64,000 nucleotides of DNA, taken from Exiguobacterium aestuarii (GTDB lineage: Bacteria; Bacillota; Bacilli; Exiguobacteriales; Exiguobacteriaceae). Below are positions 25,810-33,967 of this stretch, piece after piece. The translations under genes were made by a program, and so were the position numbers. Below the pieces are notes generated by a model. That model worked only from the letters and a program-made list of their open reading frames with translations. It was not told the DNA's origin and searched no databases. The DNA is taken from assembly GCF_020171655.1 (NCBI RefSeq), contig NZ_JAIVAC010000001.1:992001-1056000 (forward strand), in the 5' to 3' direction. How positions within the stretch are numbered: the stretch's first letter is position 1; each line of letters begins with the position of its first letter.

Positions 25810-26738
25810 AAGGTGCTCCGATCTTGAAAAAGGTTCCGATCGCCTTGAAAGACGACTTGACCGCTCGCTAGATAAATCACATCCGTCGCAACCTGTATGA
25901 GACCCATGTCATGTGTTGCACAAATCACGCGGGCCGACTTTGCTTTTTGTTGAAGCGCATCAAAGAACGCGTCCCGCTCTCCCCTCGTCAAATCCACGGT
26001 CGGTTCATCGAGTAAAAGGACACTCGACGGATTGTGTAGGACGGATTGAAGTTGGGCGACCCGTCGCTTCCCTTCTTGTGGGAACGGACCCACTTCTGGA
26101 TTGGCAGGAAGATAGACTGCTCGTTCTCCCTTTTTCACTCGCCCCTGAAGTGGACGTCTACTTCTAGCTAATAGTTCGAGTAAAGTTGACTTCCCACTCC
26201 CGTTCGTCCCGACACAAACTGTGAGTCCAGGCTCAGTCATCTGAACTGTCACATGATCAATCGCATAGGTCGCTTGCAGAGGATGCCGATAAGATACGTC
26301 GGTCGCATCGATGGAAGGTGTCGTTTCCGATTCGTTGAACGTGAACGTTGTTTCTCCTGAAGGTTCTTTCGCTCGCTCGGTATAACCGATTTGTACCCCG
26401 ATTCCAGAAATACGGCGGAGCAACATCTCTAAATGCTCTCTTCGAAATTGGTCTAGATGCCGAAATGGTTCAATCAGGACGATGGAGTCCGGTCGATTTA
26501 ACAGGGCGTAGGCGACTCGAACAATCTGTTGTTCTCCACTCGAACATGCATCAAACCGCTTCGGATAAAGCGCGTCGATTTGTAATAGTGTAGCGAGTTC
26601 CGCCCCTCGAAAAGGATCGACACTCGAAAGTAAGTGCCCAACCTTTCCTGAGAACGATTGCGTCATCTCGATCACATACGGGCGGTAACGTTCGACGTAT
26701 TGCTCGAACGAACCGTCAACGGTAGATAACCATTGCAT
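25782..26738 (-). CDS. ECF transporter ATPase, fused pair of complementary degenerate half-domains
   Basis: 318 residues containing two shortened ABC domains, where an ECF module normally has two full ATPases of about 270 residues each. Domain 1 (1-135) has a signature SSGEQ (66-70) but no Walker A, a Walker B with the Asp replaced (IVLIEP, 86-91) and no switch His. Domain 2 (143-318) has Walker A GTNGSGKST (177-185), Walker B VLLLDEP (240-246) and switch H276, but its signature is replaced by PQEGK (220-224). Together they can build one proper ATP site. The start at 26738 is eight bases after AAGGAGG, so the short N-terminus is genuine and not a frameshift. Confidence 0.82.
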   Translation of the reverse strand: MQWLSTVDGSFEQYVERYRPYVIEMTQSFSGKVGHLLSSVDPFRGAELATLLQIDALYPKRFDACSSGEQQIVRVAYALLNRPDSIVLIEPFRHLDQFRREHLEMLLRRISGIGVQIGYTERAKEPSGETTFTFNESETTPSIDATDVSYRHPLQATYAIDHVTVQMTEPGLTVCVGTNGSGKSTLLELLARSRRPLQGRVKKGERAVYLPANPEVGPFPQEGKRRVAQLQSVLHNPSSVLLLDEPTVDLTRGERDAFFDALQQKAKSARVICATHDMGLIQVATDVIYLASGQVVFQGDRNLFQDRSTLWSHTSSPS

Positions 26739-27375
26739 CACGCATCCCTCCTTTCGTGAGATAAGGATAAATCAGCCAAAGTCCGACAAACAGATGAAGT
26801 GAGGAAAAACAAATGATTACGATGAGGACGATTTGCAACAAATCCTCTAAACGAAAGCGCCGTATCGGGTCAACCGCAAACTTCGGCTCAGTTTGCTGAC
26901 TTTCAATCCCGATTTGCACACCCTCTCGCCAAGATGCCCTCGGATGACTCCTGACTGCCTGACGTACCGCATGCTCCATTGACGGAATGAGTGCCCATGC
27001 GCCGTATAAGAGTGAAGACGACCGTGGAAAGTTCGATAAGAGCGGGAGTAATCGTTCAAGACGAATGATGCGTGCAATCCATAACATCCCGAGTAAAAAG
27101 GCAGCCAATTTCAAAAGCTGACGCCATATGTATCCATAAGAAAGTTCCCAACCAATCAGGATGGGCATGATTGAAATCAGGCCAAACGCAATCAGTATGG
27201 ATAGCATTGACCAAGGGAAACGACGTTCAATGATGAGCAGCAAGAGGAGTCCAACCACAAAAAGAGTGACGTCTTCGACATTCATTAATATGTAAAGGTG
27301 ACAGAAGAGATAGAAAAGGAGCGTGACAGGATGTCTCCGCTCCCAATCTGCCTCATTCGAAGAAAGCCACTGCAT
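26716..27375 (-). CDS. ECF transporter T component (CbiQ-like transmembrane subunit)
   Basis: About 219 residues with four to six membrane spans, and the cytoplasmic coupling-helix element AVRSHPRASWREGVQIG in the place of the Ala-Arg-Gly motifs of EcfT/CbiQ proteins. It sits between the DUF4430 lipoprotein and the ATPase. The start is uncertain: ATG at 27375 overlaps the lipoprotein gene by 23 bp, while ATG at 27402 would add nine residues; neither has a strong binding site. Translation is probably coupled to the upstream gene. Confidence 0.75.
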   Translation of the reverse strand: MQWLSSNEADWERRHPVTLLFYLFCHLYILMNVEDVTLFVVGLLLLLIIERRFPWSMLSILIAFGLISIMPILIGWELSYGYIWRQLLKLAAFLLGMLWIARIIRLERLLPLLSNFPRSSSLLYGAWALIPSMEHAVRQAVRSHPRASWREGVQIGIESQQTEPKFAVDPIRRFRLEDLLQIVLIVIICFSSLHLFVGLWLIYPYLTKGGMRDAMVIYR

Positions 27376-27760
27376 CTTCTTCGAACCGCCATTGAATGAC
27401 ATCCGTCGATTCCACTTCTTTGGCGCCCGCACCTTCATCCCCGGGTGCACCGTTGAAAGCAAATACCCATCCTGACGATTGTCCTTCAGATTTTTCTTCG
27501 ATTCCTTCGATTGCCGTCACATAGGACATATCACCACTCCCTGTCACCTCAAGGTCGAGTCCTGTTGCTTTTAATGCATCGAGAACAGTCGCATCCTCTT
27601 CTAAGCAGACACTTTTCTCTTGATAGAGCGTTTCCTCAGTCGCTGCGTTATAGACCGAAATAGTCGGACTCACTCCGCACGATTCTTGCTGCGCCTCTTC
27701 CCCGCCACATCCGGCAAGAAGCGCCGTCGCTAGTAGAGCAATCGTTACATATGATTTCAT
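27353..27760 (-). CDS. DUF4430 (transcobalamin-like) lipoprotein
   Basis: A 135-residue lipoprotein. The lipobox LLAGC places the lipidated Cys at 17. The mature part has the DUF4430 pattern: a beta-rich domain with ATVLDALKATGLDLE, SSGWVFAFNG and DVIQWRFEE. This domain resembles the C-terminal domain of transcobalamin and intrinsic factor. It probably presents a ligand to the ECF S component encoded in the same unit. Its start overlaps the preceding gene by 4 bp. Cobalamin as ligand is an inference from the family. Confidence 0.82.
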   Translation of the reverse strand: MKSYVTIALLATALLAGCGGEEAQQESCGVSPTISVYNAATEETLYQEKSVCLEEDATVLDALKATGLDLEVTGSGDMSYVTAIEGIEEKSEGQSSGWVFAFNGAPGDEGAGAKEVESTDVIQWRFEEDAVAFFE

Positions 27761-28644
27761 TGGTCTGTCAAATCCTCTCGTTGGTGTATCGAATAATTGT
27801 AAAGAATCGCATAGCGCTCACCTGTGCTACGTCCCTCTTGCGTCAGTCCGACGAGCTGAATACTGTTAGCAAGGACGGGTTCACGTTGTAGCCAGAACTT
27901 AACGAGTTCATTGTCACGGTTGATCATGAGCATCGACTCATTCTCGAACGTATACATATCATACAGCCCATCGTAAGAGAGTTGTAAGATTGGGGCGGCT
28001 ATGACATCTGTATATTCTTCCCATGAAGGTTCCCTTAAAGTAGACAACATATGGTCAAATTCGACGAGCTTTTCAAAGAATGCCTGACCTGATTCTTTTC
28101 GTAATTCATCGACCTGTTCATAAGATAATTGTCCGTCTGCGTACGTCACGCGAATTTGTTGGAACGATTCGGCTCGTTCGACCATCAGCAAATATTCAAT
28201 CGTTTGGACGTTCCCTTCCCGATTAATTTGAAGCTTACCTCGGTCAAGTTTGATGGAGTCACTGTTGACTCGTTGCAAAATTTTCTCTGTCATCTCGTCG
28301 AAAGATTCATCCGTGACGGAGACGACGCCAATTTGTTGCGATTCCGCACGAAATCCAGATTGGTCAAACAAGGGTACGAATAATAAGACGATAAAAAAGA
28401 AAAATCCTAAAAGCGCTCCATACCATTTATAGCGGCTGTTCTGTTTCGGGAAGAATAAAAAAGACAATAAAAACCCGATTGGGATATGAAATCCGCCGAT
28501 TGGGAACGAAACAATGCCAAGCAGTGAATAAAATAAGAACTTCGGAAAGAAATTGGCTTCCGGTTCTTTCAATTGGTTTAAGCGAACACCTAACAGGACG
28601 CTGATCACTAAAAACGCGGCCCAAACATAGAGTTGAATGGTCAC
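27757..28644 (-). CDS. Hypothetical membrane protein, ECF cluster
   Basis: A 295-residue protein that I do not recognise. Hydrophobic stretches at about 5-20, 36-66 and 75-93 are followed by a soluble domain of about 200 residues that should face outside or the cytosol. It begins with a GTG one base after the rnz stop (GGGGGAT upstream) and overlaps the DUF4430 gene by 4 bp. That places it firmly in the transporter operon, possibly as an accessory protein. Confidence 0.7.
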   Translation of the reverse strand: MTIQLYVWAAFLVISVLLGVRLNQLKEPEANFFPKFLFYSLLGIVSFPIGGFHIPIGFLLSFLFFPKQNSRYKWYGALLGFFFFIVLLFVPLFDQSGFRAESQQIGVVSVTDESFDEMTEKILQRVNSDSIKLDRGKLQINREGNVQTIEYLLMVERAESFQQIRVTYADGQLSYEQVDELRKESGQAFFEKLVEFDHMLSTLREPSWEEYTDVIAAPILQLSYDGLYDMYTFENESMLMINRDNELVKFWLQREPVLANSIQLVGLTQEGRSTGERYAILYNYSIHQREDLTDQ

Positions 28645-28645
28645 A

Positions 28646-29551
28646 TCAATCCCCCACTGTATATTCTAGAAAGTCGGTCGCAACTAAACTCGATGGAAAA
28701 TCCGAAACGACCTCTTGTTCAAATTCTTCCTCTCGTCCGACATAGCGAGCGGAAATATGTGTGACAATCAATTGGCCGACCGCAGACGCTTTCGCAAGTG
28801 TAGTCGCCTCACGCGTCGTCGAGTGACCATATTTTCGGGCGAGCGGTTGTTCACTTTCCATGAATGTCGCCTCATGAACGAGGAGGTCGGCCCCTTCTGC
28901 TAACAATCGCGCGTTCTCGCATGGCGTCGTGTCCCCAAGAATCGCAACGATTTTGCCCGGAGTCGGTTCAGTGACGTATTCTTTAGAATCGTACCATTTT
29001 CCTTCATATTCGAACCGTTCTTGTTCTTTGATTGTTTTATAGATGGGTCCACTTGGGATTCCAAGCTCTCTTACCCGATCGACGCGCAATGTTCCCGGTT
29101 TTTCCGGGCCTGTGACACGAAACCCGTAAGAAGGGAACCGATGCTCTAATTTTCGCACAGTGATCGTATGACCGTCTTGCTCAAATGTGTCTCCGTCCGT
29201 GAATTCAATGACGTTCAACTCATAACCGAGATGAGAACCTGTGACGCGAAGTGTCGCTTCGAGCCATTTTTTCAATCCTTTCGGACCATAAACCGTGAGG
29301 GGATCCGTTCCGTCTAGCGCAGAGCGGGTCGATAAAAATCCAGGTAATCCGAACACATGGTCACCGTGCAAATGTGTCACCCATACCGCTGTCACTTTAC
29401 GTGGTTTGACTTTCGTGTAGAGCATCTGATGTTGCGTCCCTTCACCACAGTCGACCAACCAGGTGACTTTCGGTAGAACGAGCGCAAGACCTGACACGTT
29501 GCGTTGTTTCGATGGCATACCCGAACCAGTTCCTAAAAACTGTAACTTCAT
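28646..29551 (-). CDS. rnz: Ribonuclease Z (tRNA 3'-processing endonuclease)
   Basis: A 301-residue RNase Z of the bacterial short form. It cuts precursor tRNAs after the discriminator base so that CCA can be added. The zinc motif H60-x-H62-x-D64-H65 is followed by FGLPGFLSTRS, the flexible-arm region is near residue 160 (RFPSYGFRV), and later ligands are in GDTTPC and HEATF. The length and motif order match B. subtilis RNase Z. The start at 29551 is 11 bases after AAAGGA. It probably starts the transcript that continues into the ECF genes. Confidence 0.93.
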   Translation of the reverse strand: MKLQFLGTGSGMPSKQRNVSGLALVLPKVTWLVDCGEGTQHQMLYTKVKPRKVTAVWVTHLHGDHVFGLPGFLSTRSALDGTDPLTVYGPKGLKKWLEATLRVTGSHLGYELNVIEFTDGDTFEQDGHTITVRKLEHRFPSYGFRVTGPEKPGTLRVDRVRELGIPSGPIYKTIKEQERFEYEGKWYDSKEYVTEPTPGKIVAILGDTTPCENARLLAEGADLLVHEATFMESEQPLARKYGHSTTREATTLAKASAVGQLIVTHISARYVGREEEFEQEVVSDFPSSLVATDFLEYTVGD

Positions 29552-29625
29552 AAATAAATTAGTCCTTTCTTCAAGTCCGTTCCATGCTATACTTGTGGTA
29601 ATCGCTGAAAAGGATGTGATTTGTG

Positions 29626-29799
29626 ATGACCAAGGCAGAACAACCCGAATCCATTTACGAGACGATTCGAGACCGTGCGGCTTTGATAAATCGCTTGCAC
29701 CAACAGGAACAAGGCACCTCTATCCGCATTCACGACATAGCGATCGAACTTCATTGCACAGACGAGTTGATTTTGGAGTCTCTGGAGTTCGCAGCATAA
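29626..29799 (+). CDS. 57-residue small protein, HTH-like C-terminus
   Basis: A short gene divergent from rnz. AAAAGG lies upstream, an extended -10 (TGCTATACT) precedes it, and a strong terminator follows 18 bases after the stop. The residues begin MTKAEQPESIYETI. The second half, IRIHDIAIELHCTDELILESL, has the spacing of a helix-turn-helix. I do not recognise a family. The gene signals (promoter, binding site, terminator) argue that it is real despite its size. Confidence 0.6.
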   Translation: MTKAEQPESIYETIRDRAALINRLHQQEQGTSIRIHDIAIELHCTDELILESLEFAA

Positions 29800-29817
29800 C
29801 GAGTACGAACACATACG

Positions 29818-29847
29818 AAGAGCCGACGAATGGTCGGCTCTTTTTTT
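29818..29847. terminator. Bidirectional terminator between the 57-aa gene and the M20 peptidase gene
   Basis: Arms AAGAGCCGAC (29818-29827) and GTCGGCTCTT (29833-29842), followed by a T run. Confidence 0.9.
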
Positions 29848-29848
29848 A

Positions 29849-30973
29849 TTACTTGGGTGATGCGACTTCTTCAACGATTGTGACGACATACTCGACGAGT
29901 TTATATAGCTCTTCAAGTGGCATCCGCTCGTTCGTCGTATGAATTTCTTCATAACCGACCGCTAAGTTGACTGTCGGAATCCCGCCACCGGCGATGACGT
30001 TCGCATCTGAACCCCCACCTGAGTGCAAGATTCGTGTCGGACGTCCGATTGTCGCCGCCGCACGTTTTGCGACCTCGACAACTTCATCGCCTTCTTCAAA
30101 CTTGAATCCCGGGTACATGATGTCGATATCGACTTCAGCACGACCACCGAACGACTCCGCCACTTCGATATAGGCTTGCTTCATCGTTTCCGCCTGTTTC
30201 TCCATCTTCTCATGAATGAGCGAACGAGCCTCCGCGAGTACTTCGACATAGTCACAAACGATGTTTGTAGCACGTCCCCCTTCGAAGCGTCCGATGTTCG
30301 CCGTCGTTTCTTCATCGATTCGACCGAGCGGCATCTTCGCGATGGCTTTTGCTGCGATTTGAATCGCTGAAATCCCTTTTTCAGGAGCGACACCCGCATG
30401 AGCCGTCTTTCCATAAATCTTCGCGTTCACTTTCGCTTGTGTCGGTGCCGCGACGATGATGTCGCCGACTGGACCGTCCGAGTCAAGTGCAAAACCGAAC
30501 TTCGCGTCGATTTTTGATAAATCCAAGACTTTCGCCCCGACGAGTCCTGATTCTTCCCCGACCGTAATCACGAATTGAATCTGACCGTGTGGAATCTGTT
30601 TTTCGTTCAACACGCGAACAAGCTCAATCATCGCCGTGAGACCTGTCTTATCATCCGCTCCGAGAATCGTTGTACCATCCGTGACGACATAACCATCTTT
30701 GATGCTCGTCTTGATTCCCTTACCAGGTGTCACCGTATCCATATGAGCTGTGAAGTAAATCGGATCAACATTCTCTTTCGTTGCAGGCAACGTGATGATC
30801 AAATTGTTACCAGAATGTGCTGTCTTCGTTGATGCATCGTCTTCATACACATCACATCCAAGCTCTGTGAATACCGCTTTCAAGTGTTCACAAATGACAG
30901 CTTCTTCCTTCGTTTCTGAATCGATGCCGACCAATCCTAAAAATGTGTCGAGCACACGTGTCTCGTTTACCAT
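29849..30973 (-). CDS. M20 family metallopeptidase (PepT-like, YqjE)
   Basis: A 374-residue zinc peptidase of the M20/peptidase T-like family. Metal and catalytic motifs are H77-x-D79 (TAHMDTV), GADDKTG, the catalytic Glu pair in GEESG, and a late His in GGGSDANV. A dimerisation domain (KTAHAGVAPEKG) interrupts the catalytic domain. It probably trims tri- or dipeptides in the cytosol. The start at 30973 is chosen because GGAGGG lies nine bases upstream; longer in-frame starts lack a site. rnz lies on the same strand just beyond it, as in Bacillus. Confidence 0.88.
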   Translation of the reverse strand: MVNETRVLDTFLGLVGIDSETKEEAVICEHLKAVFTELGCDVYEDDASTKTAHSGNNLIITLPATKENVDPIYFTAHMDTVTPGKGIKTSIKDGYVVTDGTTILGADDKTGLTAMIELVRVLNEKQIPHGQIQFVITVGEESGLVGAKVLDLSKIDAKFGFALDSDGPVGDIIVAAPTQAKVNAKIYGKTAHAGVAPEKGISAIQIAAKAIAKMPLGRIDEETTANIGRFEGGRATNIVCDYVEVLAEARSLIHEKMEKQAETMKQAYIEVAESFGGRAEVDIDIMYPGFKFEEGDEVVEVAKRAAATIGRPTRILHSGGGSDANVIAGGGIPTVNLAVGYEEIHTTNERMPLEELYKLVEYVVTIVEEVASPK

Positions 30974-31028
30974 AAACAACATCCCTCCATCCAAACATTT
31001 CTTGACCATTATAACAAACTCCCTTAGA

Positions 31029-31057
31029 TTGCACGAATCTTTTCCATTCTGTACAAT
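31029..31057 (+). promoter_or_regulatory. Promoter of the Prli42-like miniprotein gene
   Basis: TTGCAC (31029-31034), an exact 17-bp spacer, and TACAAT (31052-31057). Transcription should start near 31064, 23 bases before the ATG. Confidence 0.7.
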
Positions 31058-31086
31058 GATGGCAAACACGTACATGGAGGCAAGTT

Positions 31087-31197
31087 ATGAAGAAAAAGCA
31101 AAAAAGACGACAACGCATCATTCAAATTGGCGTCATCGTCATCGTCTCAATCTTTTTGATCAGCACGTTTCTCTCGAGCATGACCATGTTCTTTTAA
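31087..31197 (+). CDS. Prli42-like membrane miniprotein
   Basis: A 36-residue protein: ten residues rich in Lys and Arg, then one membrane helix of about 20 residues (IIQIGVIVIVSIFLISTFL), then SSMTMFF. This matches the layout of Prli42, the miniprotein that anchors the stressosome to the membrane in Listeria and relatives. GGAGG is six bases before the ATG and a good promoter is 30 bases upstream. Its last 51 bases overlap the 3' end of the opposing exporter gene. The family call rests on length and pattern only. Confidence 0.65.
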   Translation: MKKKQKRRQRIIQIGVIVIVSIFLISTFLSSMTMFF

Positions 31198-32145
31198 GAG
31201 CAAAATATAGCGTTCTTTCAAGATCAAGTAACTCTTCACATCCGATAAAATATTCAACAAGGATGAACGTACCTCAAATTCTTCACGTGTTGTGGGGAGA
31301 GGTACGTTTTTTCGATAATGTTCAATCATCTCTTCAAGTTCTTGCAGAAAGACGGAAGCGTCCGCCTGCTCGTTCACATGATCCCCGACGCGACGCAAAA
31401 ATGTTGCAACAGGTTTTGCTTCATTGACGACCATGGTGATTTCTCTTGCATTATCAGCGACCCGCTTCAAAATATCGTATTGTCGCTCCCGCATTCTGAA
31501 GTATAGATAGTCCATGTCTTCATTCCGCTTCCCGATGGAGTTACCCATACGTCGAAGGGCCAAATCTTTCCCTTCTTTCAAATAGTCCCGTGTTTTGATG
31601 AGCATCATCGAATGATTGTTATACACACCGGTCTCGACACATGCGGCTACATCGTAAAAAAGTACGGCAAGCGATCGATCGATACTATCTTTGATTCGCT
31701 CGATTTCACGGTCTAGCGTCGGCATATACATGTTGACGACGAGTCCGACCCCGACACCAATCGCGATGAGCAATAACTCGTTGATGAACAATTCAAGCGA
31801 AAACTGTGCCTCGGTATAAAGATGCGTCAAGATCACGACACTCGTAATGAGTCCATCTTGCAGTTTCAGTTGTTGTACGAGTGGAATGAAGATGACAAAA
31901 TAAAGTGTGAGCGTCACCGGTGAATAACCGAGTAACGTAAACATCGCGGCGCCCATCCCGATGGCGAGAAGACTCGCCATGACGCGCTCATACGAGGCAC
32001 GAATAGATTTCTTGCGTGTCTCTTGAATACTCAAAATGGCGATAATGGCAGCAAATACAAAATAATCAAGATGAATCGTCTCGGAAATGAGCATTGCGAT
32101 ACCCGCTGCGACCGCGGTTTTTAACGTCCGCGTTCCAATTTTCAT
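31147..32145 (-). CDS. Aromatic acid exporter family protein (YqjA-like)
   Basis: A 332-residue membrane protein. The N-terminal half has about five to six spans (TLKTAVAAGIAMLISETIHLDYF opens it), as in the ArAE/DUF939 family. The C-terminal cytoplasmic half is helical and charged (from about 145), with coiled-coil-like repeats. B. subtilis YqjA has the same layout and is near rnz/yqjE there too. The export substrate is unknown. The start at 32145 follows AAGGGGGAAA. The 3' end overlaps the miniprotein gene on the other strand. Confidence 0.82.
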   Translation of the reverse strand: MKIGTRTLKTAVAAGIAMLISETIHLDYFVFAAIIAILSIQETRKKSIRASYERVMASLLAIGMGAAMFTLLGYSPVTLTLYFVIFIPLVQQLKLQDGLITSVVILTHLYTEAQFSLELFINELLLIAIGVGVGLVVNMYMPTLDREIERIKDSIDRSLAVLFYDVAACVETGVYNNHSMMLIKTRDYLKEGKDLALRRMGNSIGKRNEDMDYLYFRMRERQYDILKRVADNAREITMVVNEAKPVATFLRRVGDHVNEQADASVFLQELEEMIEHYRKNVPLPTTREEFEVRSSLLNILSDVKSYLILKERYILLLKEHGHAREKRADQKD

Positions 32146-32222
32146 ACTGATTTCCCCCTTCTCCATCAAATTGTTGACTAAATCAACTCGTTTGGCAATT
32201 CAAAAGTTTGGAAGTGATCTGA

Positions 32223-33293
32223 TTGAAACGAAAGAAAAAACGTACGATTTGGCCGATGATTGCGACACTCGCGCTCGCCATCGCCGCATTTTTATGGATA
32301 CAGACCGGTCGTGAAGACACATATACTGTCGAAACCGTCACGAACGGGGACCGTGTCACACGGTCGTTCGAATCTCTTGCTGAGGCAAAACGCTATATGG
32401 CAGCGGGAAACAACCGCACCTTATTCTCTCCTTCTGGAGAAGTTCTCGACTTCACAGGCACCGGTGTGGTCGTGACTCCAAGCGATGCCATCACGAACCT
32501 TTACGAAGATCAATCGTTTAAAAAACGTCAGTCTTATGTCGCTGGTGGTACAAGACTTCAACTCCTTGAACGAGGAGAAGACCATTTGAAAGTACGCATA
32601 TCAGGCGCAGACGTCTATGTAAAACCGGATCAGATGGCATTGTTCCCAGAAGCCGTCGTGGAAAGACGTGGTTACTACGAGATTCGAGATGGTGATGTGT
32701 ATCATTCCGTTGAGGCGAATGCGAATCTCGCCGGCACGTTTCTTGTCGGACCGACAGAAAAACGCTCAAATGATCGTTTTTATACGGAACGTGTCCGAGA
32801 CGTCTTCGACTCTCCCTATCAATTCGCTTCGATCCGATCATCGTCACCGTATTCCGCCAAAGCGTTCGATCAATATTTACAATCTATCGACTCTCCACTC
32901 GCTGGAGAGGGCGACGCCTTCAAACGTGCGGAAGAAACGTATGGCATCAATGCCTTATTCCTACTCGCTGTAGCCGGTCATGAGTCGAGGTTTGGGACGT
33001 CCGACATCGCACGGGAAAAGCGTAACTTGTTCGGATTTCGGGCAACAGATGACGACCCGAGCGGCAATGCCACAACCTTTGAGACGGTTGAAGCGAGCGT
33101 TGACGCGGCTGCCGAACTGTTCGCCACAAAATATGTAAAAGGTCCATACGCACGCGGAGATTACCCTGGTAACAAACAAGAAGGAATTAACATCTTCTAT
33201 GCGTCAGACCCGTATTGGGGTGAGAAGGTCGCCGGTACGATGTATGCAATCGATCGTAAACTTGGCTTGGAACAATTGAAACAGATGAAATGA
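32223..33293 (+). CDS. Exported N-acetylglucosaminidase (LytG-like peptidoglycan hydrolase)
   Basis: A 356-residue cell-wall hydrolase. A basic N-terminus and a hydrophobic helix (about 9-26) form an uncleaved signal anchor. An SH3-like middle region follows. A C-terminal glucosaminidase domain (about 235-350) carries the catalytic Glu in AVAGHESRFGTS and the typical NLFGF and ATTFETVEASVDA segments. It should cut the glycan strands of peptidoglycan outside the cell. The start is a TTG at 32223 after GGAAGTGA. Only a weak hairpin follows. Confidence 0.87.
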   Translation: MKRKKKRTIWPMIATLALAIAAFLWIQTGREDTYTVETVTNGDRVTRSFESLAEAKRYMAAGNNRTLFSPSGEVLDFTGTGVVVTPSDAITNLYEDQSFKKRQSYVAGGTRLQLLERGEDHLKVRISGADVYVKPDQMALFPEAVVERRGYYEIRDGDVYHSVEANANLAGTFLVGPTEKRSNDRFYTERVRDVFDSPYQFASIRSSSPYSAKAFDQYLQSIDSPLAGEGDAFKRAEETYGINALFLLAVAGHESRFGTSDIAREKRNLFGFRATDDDPSGNATTFETVEASVDAAAELFATKYVKGPYARGDYPGNKQEGINIFYASDPYWGEKVAGTMYAIDRKLGLEQLKQMK

Positions 33294-33298
33294 ACAGT

Positions 33299-33322
33299 AG
33301 CCCGGCTCAAACGAGTCGGGCT
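33299..33322. terminator. Hairpin after the glucosaminidase gene, weak terminator
   Basis: AGCCCGGCTC and GAGTCGGGCT form a ten-base stem with one wobble, but the following T run is poor in both directions. Confidence 0.4.
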
Positions 33323-33340
33323 GATTGATGTATCATTGAT

Positions 33341-33967
33341 TCATAGAGTATCCTTCACTTCTTTTTCGTAAAGCTCGATGAGACGATTGTTGTCGAGCAC
33401 TTGCTCACTTGACTCTTCATATCGTTCCGTGATGAGTGGGATCAGTCTTTCCCATACGACCCATTTCATATATTGATCTCGATCATAATTATGATTCAGC
33501 TCATATACACTCATTTCTTTTGCCTCGGCATACCGTCTTTGTGACTCGACTACCTCCGCATCAGGTCCTCGTTCAATCCAACCATCGACTTCTTCATCTG
33601 TTATGACGACCCCATATTCGTCTTTCGCATGAGTCAACCAAGCACGTTCAAAATCAGCTTGCTCTGTAGCGCGCGTTATGAGCCTGTTTATATCAATGCT
33701 TTCATCAAACAGTTTCATCTCCACGTACAATCGTTCTGCCAACTTCCGTTCGAAATCGTTTTTGATTTGCGGGGCCACATCGCGTTGGAAATCAGTTAAG
33801 ATACCTTTTAGTTCGCCCACAGTCATTTCAGGAACGGCCTTTGTTTCGACTTGAGAATTCGTCACCTTTTCAATCGGTTCGGACAAATCATCATCTCTCA
33901 TATTCGTAAAAACGAGCGCTATCACAACTAGAATACTGAAAATAGATATCCCCATCAGTCGCCTCAT
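33341..33967 (-). CDS. Hypothetical membrane-anchored exported protein
   Basis: A 208-residue protein with an N-terminal signal anchor (about 5-22, ISIFSILVVIALVF) and a largely helical, strongly acidic and charged outside domain. It contains several helical segments rich in Glu, Arg and Tyr and has no cysteines. It resembles the N-terminal chaperone-like part of SurA/PrsA proteins in composition, but no peptidyl-prolyl isomerase domain is present and I cannot assign a family. GGAGGGAG precedes the ATG at 33967. Confidence 0.65.
   Translation of the reverse strand: MRRLMGISIFSILVVIALVFTNMRDDDLSEPIEKVTNSQVETKAVPEMTVGELKGILTDFQRDVAPQIKNDFERKLAERLYVEMKLFDESIDINRLITRATEQADFERAWLTHAKDEYGVVITDEEVDGWIERGPDAEVVESQRRYAEAKEMSVYELNHNYDRDQYMKWVVWERLIPLITERYEESSEQVLDNNRLIELYEKEVKDTL

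Noticed and set aside
25782-26741. Reading the ECF ATPase gene as a frameshifted or truncated pseudogene
   Set aside because: A strong ribosome binding site lies exactly before its start, the frame is intact, and the motif losses in the two halves are complementary rather than random.
28646-29625. Cobalamin riboswitch ahead of the ECF cluster
   Set aside because: The space upstream of rnz is under 80 bp and there is no room or B12-box sequence within the cluster.
30792-31427. Open frame of about 211 codons on the plus strand over the M20 peptidase, miniprotein and exporter genes
   Set aside because: The miniprotein frame in the same place has the promoter and binding site; this one has neither and overlaps three supported genes.
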